From Acidimicrobiia bacterium (GTDB taxonomy: Bacteria; Actinomycetota; Acidimicrobiia; Spongiisociales; SHLN01): a stretch of 9,195 bases of DNA. Where the stretch lies: the NCBI GenBank assembly GCA_004283105.1, contig SHLN01000098.1, forward strand, positions 1-9,195. Reading direction: 5' to 3'. Shown piece by piece: positions 5,636-9,195 of the stretch (position 1 is its first letter; the number at the start of each line of letters is the position of its first letter). A model generated the notes under the pieces. That model was not told the DNA's origin and searched no databases. It saw only the letters and a list, made by a program, of their open reading frames with translations. The position numbers were made by a program, and so were the translations under genes.

Positions 5636-8600
5636 ATGGTGACCGAGAGCATCGACATGGTCGACGGCCGTGCCATGTATCGCATCTCGAACATCGACGA
5701 GATGGATCCCTTTCTCATGACCATTGTGAGCAACTCGGACCTGTGGATGTTCGTTTCCACGACCGGCGCGCTCACGGCAGGCCGGGTCGAACCCGCCGAC
5801 TGTCTCTTCCCGTACGAGACCGAGGATCGCCTCCACGCCACCGGCCGGCGTGTCGGTCCCATCACCATTCTGCGGATCCACCACACTGATGGGACCGTCC
5901 TCTGGGAGCCGTTCAGCACCTCCGGTCCCGGCATCCGGCGCAGCCTCCTGAAGAGCTTGCTGGGCGACTCGGTGATCTTCCAGGAGGAACACCTCGAGTT
6001 CGGCCTGGTGTTCGACTACCGATGGGCGCCTTCCGACCGGTTCGGATGGGTCAGGACGGCCTCTCTCACCAATACGGGGACGGCCCCGCGCTCGGTAGAG
6101 CTCGTCGACGGATTACGCGGGGTGATGCCGTGGGGTGTTGGCGTTGACCTCCAACAGCGGCTCAGCAATCTCGCCAATGCCTACCGCCGGAGCGAGGTGG
6201 TGGAGCCCGGCATCGGCCTCTTCTCGCTCGAGGCTCAAATCGTCGACCGACCCGAACCGGCGGAGGCGCTGCGAACGAGCTCCGTATGGACCACGGGGCT
6301 CGTCAATCCGGAGATGAGCCTCGACCCTGGCGCTGTTTCCCGAGCACGCCTGGGCCTGCCCTTCGAGGCCTCGCGGCTGCGAACCGGCCGTCCCGGCTCG
6401 TTCCTCGTCAATGCCACGGTCGGGCTTGAACCCGGCCAGGGCCACACCTGGCATATCGTTGGGGACGTCGCCCGCAGCCACGCGGATGTGGCCGGTTTGC
6501 GACATGCGATCCGAGCCGGCACCGACATCGCCGTCGAGCTCGCGGCGGACATCGCGCGCTCCTCCACAGAGCTGCGCTCCATGGTGGGCCGAGCAGACGC
6601 CTTCCAGACAACCGGCTCCGCCACGGTTGACGGCCATCACCTGGCGAACACGCTCTTCAACGTCATGCGCGGTGGCGCGTTCCTGCACGGATACACCGTG
6701 GAGGCCCATCGTTTCGGGGAATTCGTCGGGGACCGCAATCGCAGGGTCGCAGACCGGCACGCGCAATGGCTCACAGACCTGCCGAAGGCCATCACCGCGC
6801 AAGAGCTCCGCCGGAAAGCAGGAGAGCAGGACGACCCCAACCTCGTCCGCCTGGCCCATGAGTACCTACCGATCGGATTCTCCCGCCGGCACGGAGATCC
6901 GAGCCGACCGTGGAACCACTTTGCGATCCGGGTGCGGGACCGACGGGGCGAACCCGTGCTCAGCTACCAGGGCAATTGGCGTGACATCTTCCAGAACTGG
7001 GAGGCGTTGAGCCGCAGCTACCCGGCTTATCTCCCCTCGATGGTGGCCAAGTTCCTCAACGCCTCAACCGCCGACGGGTTCAATCCATACCGCCTGACGA
7101 GCGAAGGTATCGACTGGGAGGTACTCGAGCCGGAGAACCCATGGAGCGGTATCGGCTACTGGGGCGACCATCAGATTGTCTACCTCTATCGCCTGCTGCG
7201 CACTCTCGAGATGCACGACCCGGGCCGGCTTGCCGGCGAGCTTGGCACCGTCGGGTTCACGTTCGCCAATGTGCCATATCGGATCGTGCCCTACGACCAG
7301 CTCCTGCGAGACCCGAAAGCATCGGTCGACTTCGATGACGCGACTGACGCGACGATCGCACAGCGGGTCGCCGAGCTGGGTGCCGACGGCAAGCTCGTCA
7401 CCGACGAAGCCGGTGAAATCATCCACGTCACGTTGCTCGAGAAGCTCCTCATCCCCATGCTGAGCAAGCTGTCGAACTATGTGCCGGGCGGGGGCATCTG
7501 GATGAACACCCAGCGCCCCGAGTGGAACGACGCCAACAACGCGCTCGTCGGGCACGGCCTCTCGATGGTCACACTCGCCCATCTGCGCCGCTACGTCGAG
7601 CTGCTCGCCGTACACACCGAGGGGTCGGAGGTCTCGTACCCGATCTCGTCGGAAGTCGCCGTCTGGGCCGAGGCCGTAGCTCGCGCACTGGAATCGAGCG
7701 ACCCGAACCCCGACGACGAAGAGCGGGCGCGGATCATTCACGCGCTGGGAACGGCATTCGACCAGTACCGGTCCACCGTCTACCAGCACGGGCTCTCGCG
7801 GCCACAGATGATGGAGTCCGAGACCGTGCACCGCCTGTGCCGGGCGGCACTCGAGCATCTCGAATCCGCCATCCGGCGAGCCCGGCGAGCCGACGGGCTC
7901 TACCACGCCTACAACCTGCTCCGGTTTTCCGACGACCACACCCGGGCCCACGTTGCGCACCTTCCTGAGATGCTCGAAGGACAGGTAGCCGCCATCAGCT
8001 CCGGCCTGCTCGACATGGATGAGGTCGTGGCGTTGCTCGATGCCATGTACGTGTCACCGCTCTACCGGGAGGATGTCGACAGTTTCCTGCTGTACCCGGC
8101 GCGAACACGACCGTCGTTCGTCGAGCGAAATGTCATCCCCCCCGACCTCGTGCAGGCAAACCCGCTTCTGACCGCCTTGCTCGAAAGCGGATCCGACACG
8201 GTGCTGACCCGTGACATCACCGGCGTGCACCACTTCTACGCCGGCTTCCGGAACGCCCACGACCTGGACACGGCCCTCGACCGGTTGTCGGGTGGCGAGT
8301 TTGCCGCGCTCGTAGCCGAGCACCGGGCAAGCACGCTCGATGTGTTCGAGCAGGTCTTCCACCATCACGAGTTCACCGGCCGTTCCTCGACCATGTACGG
8401 CTACGAAGGTATCGGTTCGGTGTACTGGCACATGGTGGCCAAGCTGCTCGTGGCCATACAGGAATCCATCCTGGAGTCCGAAGGCGGATCGGTCGATGAG
8501 CTGAAGCGGCTCTACGAGCGGGTCCGCCAGGGTCTCGGGTTCAATAAGTCTGCCGTCCAGTACGGAGCGTTCCCGACAGATCCCTACTCTCATACACCCC

Positions 8601-9007
8601 CGCACGCCGGTGCCCAACAGCCGGGCATGACCGGCCAGGTCAAAGAGGAGCTTCTCACCCGGTGGGCCGAACTCGGCCTCACCGTCGCCAACGGTTCAAT
8701 CCGGTTCACGTCGGTGTTGCTGGACGATCGCGAGTTCAGGGGCGAAGCCGGGGAACTCAGTTATCTCGACGTGAACAACGACGCCCGCAGCGTGGATGTC
8801 GAAGCCGGGTCTGCGGCCTTCACCATCTGCCAGGTACCGGTCGTGGTCCACGGCGGCAGAACGGACAGACGGATCGTCGTCACGTACGCCGATGGGACCG
8901 AGCACGAGGTACCGGGGTTGACTCTGAATGCGGCCACATCGCGCCAGATCTTCGACCGCGACGGCCACATCAGCCGGCTCGACGTCTTCTTCCCAGCAGT
9001 CGAGTGA
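5636..9007 (+). CDS. Very large glycoside-phosphorylase-like protein (GH94/GH149/GH161 superfamily type)
   Basis: A 1123-residue protein without signal peptide or membrane helix, so cytosolic. Three regions can be read: an N-terminal beta-sandwich (about 1-300), a helical (alpha/alpha)6-barrel-like region (about 330-1010), and a C-terminal beta domain (about 1020-1123). The barrel carries 'GNWRDIFQNW' (446-455, Trp448-Arg449-Asp450), comparable to the WRD block of GH94 phosphorylases; 'GYWGDHQ' (507-513); 'RPEWNDANNALVGHG' with Asp632, aligning with GH94 D-W-N-D-G where this Asp is the general acid; and 'GAQQPGMTGQVKEE' (994-1005 covers QQPGMTGQVKEE), perhaps a phosphate or sugar site. GH94 enzymes are near 800 residues; the length is closer to GH149 (about 1,100). 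The predicted reaction is reversible phosphorolysis of a beta-linked oligosaccharide; the substrate is unknown. The assignment rests on motif reading alone. It is monocistronic, with its own GAGGAG site, and is bracketed by hairpin repeats. Confidence 0.72.
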   Translation: MVTESIDMVDGRAMYRISNIDEMDPFLMTIVSNSDLWMFVSTTGALTAGRVEPADCLFPYETEDRLHATGRRVGPITILRIHHTDGTVLWEPFSTSGPGIRRSLLKSLLGDSVIFQEEHLEFGLVFDYRWAPSDRFGWVRTASLTNTGTAPRSVELVDGLRGVMPWGVGVDLQQRLSNLANAYRRSEVVEPGIGLFSLEAQIVDRPEPAEALRTSSVWTTGLVNPEMSLDPGAVSRARLGLPFEASRLRTGRPGSFLVNATVGLEPGQGHTWHIVGDVARSHADVAGLRHAIRAGTDIAVELAADIARSSTELRSMVGRADAFQTTGSATVDGHHLANTLFNVMRGGAFLHGYTVEAHRFGEFVGDRNRRVADRHAQWLTDLPKAITAQELRRKAGEQDDPNLVRLAHEYLPIGFSRRHGDPSRPWNHFAIRVRDRRGEPVLSYQGNWRDIFQNWEALSRSYPAYLPSMVAKFLNASTADGFNPYRLTSEGIDWEVLEPENPWSGIGYWGDHQIVYLYRLLRTLEMHDPGRLAGELGTVGFTFANVPYRIVPYDQLLRDPKASVDFDDATDATIAQRVAELGADGKLVTDEAGEIIHVTLLEKLLIPMLSKLSNYVPGGGIWMNTQRPEWNDANNALVGHGLSMVTLAHLRRYVELLAVHTEGSEVSYPISSEVAVWAEAVARALESSDPNPDDEERARIIHALGTAFDQYRSTVYQHGLSRPQMMESETVHRLCRAALEHLESAIRRARRADGLYHAYNLLRFSDDHTRAHVAHLPEMLEGQVAAISSGLLDMDEVVALLDAMYVSPLYREDVDSFLLYPARTRPSFVERNVIPPDLVQANPLLTALLESGSDTVLTRDITGVHHFYAGFRNAHDLDTALDRLSGGEFAALVAEHRASTLDVFEQVFHHHEFTGRSSTMYGYEGIGSVYWHMVAKLLVAIQESILESEGGSVDELKRLYERVRQGLGFNKSAVQYGAFPTDPYSHTPPHAGAQQPGMTGQVKEELLTRWAELGLTVANGSIRFTSVLLDDREFRGEAGELSYLDVNNDARSVDVEAGSAAFTICQVPVVVHGGRTDRRIVVTYADGTEHEVPGLTLNAATSRQIFDRDGHISRLDVFFPAVE

Positions 9008-9016
9008 CATAAGCCC

Positions 9017-9049
9017 CGAGTTGACGAAGCCAACTCGAACGCAACGGCG
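9017..9049. repeat. Copy 1 of a 33-nt direct repeat, containing a GAA-triloop hairpin
   Basis: The hairpin has arms CGAGTTGAC (9017-9025) and GCCAACTCG (9029-9037) around GAA (9026-9028), with one A-C mismatch in a 9-bp stem. The whole 33 nt matches 9103-9135 with three differences (9024, 9040 and 9047 by my alignment). It begins 10 nt after the stop of the phosphorylase-like gene and may also act as a transcription-stop or RNA-stabilising hairpin, although no T run follows. Confidence 0.75.
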
Positions 9050-9059
9050 ACCCCGTCCT

Positions 9060-9078
9060 GGAGTCCTGAAAGGACTCC
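9060..9078. repeat. GAA-triloop hairpin, perfect 8-bp stem
   Basis: Arms GGAGTCCT (9060-9067) and AGGACTCC (9071-9078) enclose GAA (9068-9070). Its stem sequence is unrelated to its neighbours, yet the stem length and loop are the same. This conserved design with a different sequence is the notable point. Confidence 0.75.
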
Positions 9079-9102
9079 CAAGCTCGGAATGCACAACCGC
9101 CA

Positions 9103-9135
9103 CGAGTTGGCGAAGCCAACTCGAAAGCAACGCCG
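9103..9135. repeat. Copy 2 of the 33-nt direct repeat, with a perfect 9-bp GAA-triloop hairpin
   Basis: Arms CGAGTTGGC (9103-9111) and GCCAACTCG (9115-9123) enclose GAA (9112-9114). The apex contains GCGAAGC (9110-9116), the sequence known from biophysics as an unusually stable DNA mini-hairpin. It starts 86 nt after copy 1 and runs into the next hairpin. Confidence 0.8.
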
Positions 9136-9145
9136 AAGGCGTTGC
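9124..9145 (-). terminator. Possible terminator of the tRNA-Val transcript
   Basis: Read on the minus strand, the tRNA is followed by an 8-bp GC-rich hairpin (9145-9127) and then TTT (9126-9124) before CGAG. The T run is very short, so this is a weak intrinsic terminator at best; the second hairpin (9123-9103) follows at once and could back it up. Confidence 0.35.
9127..9145. repeat. GAA-triloop hairpin GCAACGCC/GGCGTTGC next to the tRNA 3' end
   Basis: Arms GCAACGCC (9127-9134) and GGCGTTGC (9138-9145) enclose GAA (9135-9137), a perfect 8-bp stem. It is the partner of the 5561-5579 hairpin. On the minus strand it begins 2 nt after the discriminator base of the tRNA. Confidence 0.8.
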
Positions 9146-9147
9146 CG

Positions 9148-9195
9148 TGGGCGCTACAGGGATTGAACCTGTGACCTCTTCCACGTCAAGGAAGC
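9148..9195 (-). tRNA. tRNA-Val (anticodon GAC), 5' part beyond the window
   Basis: On the minus strand, from the right edge: base 26 G (9195), anticodon stem CTTCC (9194-9190), loop TTGACGT (9189-9183) with anticodon GAC, stem GGAAG (9182-9178), variable loop AGGTC (9177-9173), T stem ACAGG (9172-9168), T loop TTCAATC (9167-9161), T stem CCTGT (9160-9156), acceptor AGCGCCC (9155-9149), and discriminator A (9148). Every arm pairs perfectly. CCA is not encoded (the next bases are CGG), so it must be added by the nucleotidyltransferase. The D arm and the 5' acceptor strand (expected GGGCGCT) lie outside the window. Confidence 0.95.

Noticed and set aside
9017..9078. Classical intrinsic terminators for the large plus-strand gene
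   Set aside because: Neither hairpin is followed by a T run on the plus strand, so I annotate them as repeats; a Rho-type or hairpin-only stop remains possible.
9017..9145. CRISPR array or integron attC sites
   Set aside because: There are only two copies of the direct repeat with no regular spacers, no cas or integrase gene, and no GTTRRRY core pair; the hairpins have 3-nt loops unlike attC.

Overview
The window is GC-rich (roughly 60-65% G+C by eye) and densely packed, with several GTG starts, few clear Shine-Dalgarno sites, and several starts preceded by a TANNNT box 6-7 nt upstream, as expected for leaderless transcripts. Together with a tRNA gene lacking an encoded CCA, this suggests an actinobacterium, possibly of the Acidimicrobiia type. 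The taxonomic guess is inference. No plasmid, phage or transposase gene is visible.

Layout. (1) Positions 1-1665, plus strand: a PLP-dependent class I/II aminotransferase resembling ACC synthase, translationally coupled through an ATGA overlap to a small mono-haem cytochrome c lipoprotein. (2) Positions 1671-5459, minus strand: four tightly packed genes read from right to left. They are a 12-TM MFS transporter, a ceramidase-like CREST membrane hydrolase, a metallophosphoesterase with altered metal motifs, and a ParB/Srx-fold protein. Gaps are 4 nt, 18 nt and a 4-nt overlap, so they are probably one operon, meeting the cytochrome gene tail to tail with 5 nt between them. (3) Positions 5460-5635: a divergent intergenic region crowded with GCAAC/GTTGC inverted repeats. 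(4) Positions 5636-9007, plus strand: a 1123-residue protein that I read as a very large member of the inverting glycoside phosphorylase superfamily (GH94/GH149/GH161 type), with a WRD block and an E-W-N-D block in place of the GH94 D-W-N-D-G. (5) Positions 9008-9147: a cluster of four perfect or near-perfect hairpins, all with a GAA triloop, partly organised as a 33-nt direct repeat. (6) Positions 9148-9195, minus strand: the 3' two thirds of a tRNA-Val(GAC), cut by the window edge.

No pathway clearly links these genes. The most unusual signals are the GAA-triloop hairpin family, the fact that near-identical copies of one hairpin module bracket the phosphorylase gene, and the phosphorylase-like protein itself, whose substrate I cannot name.
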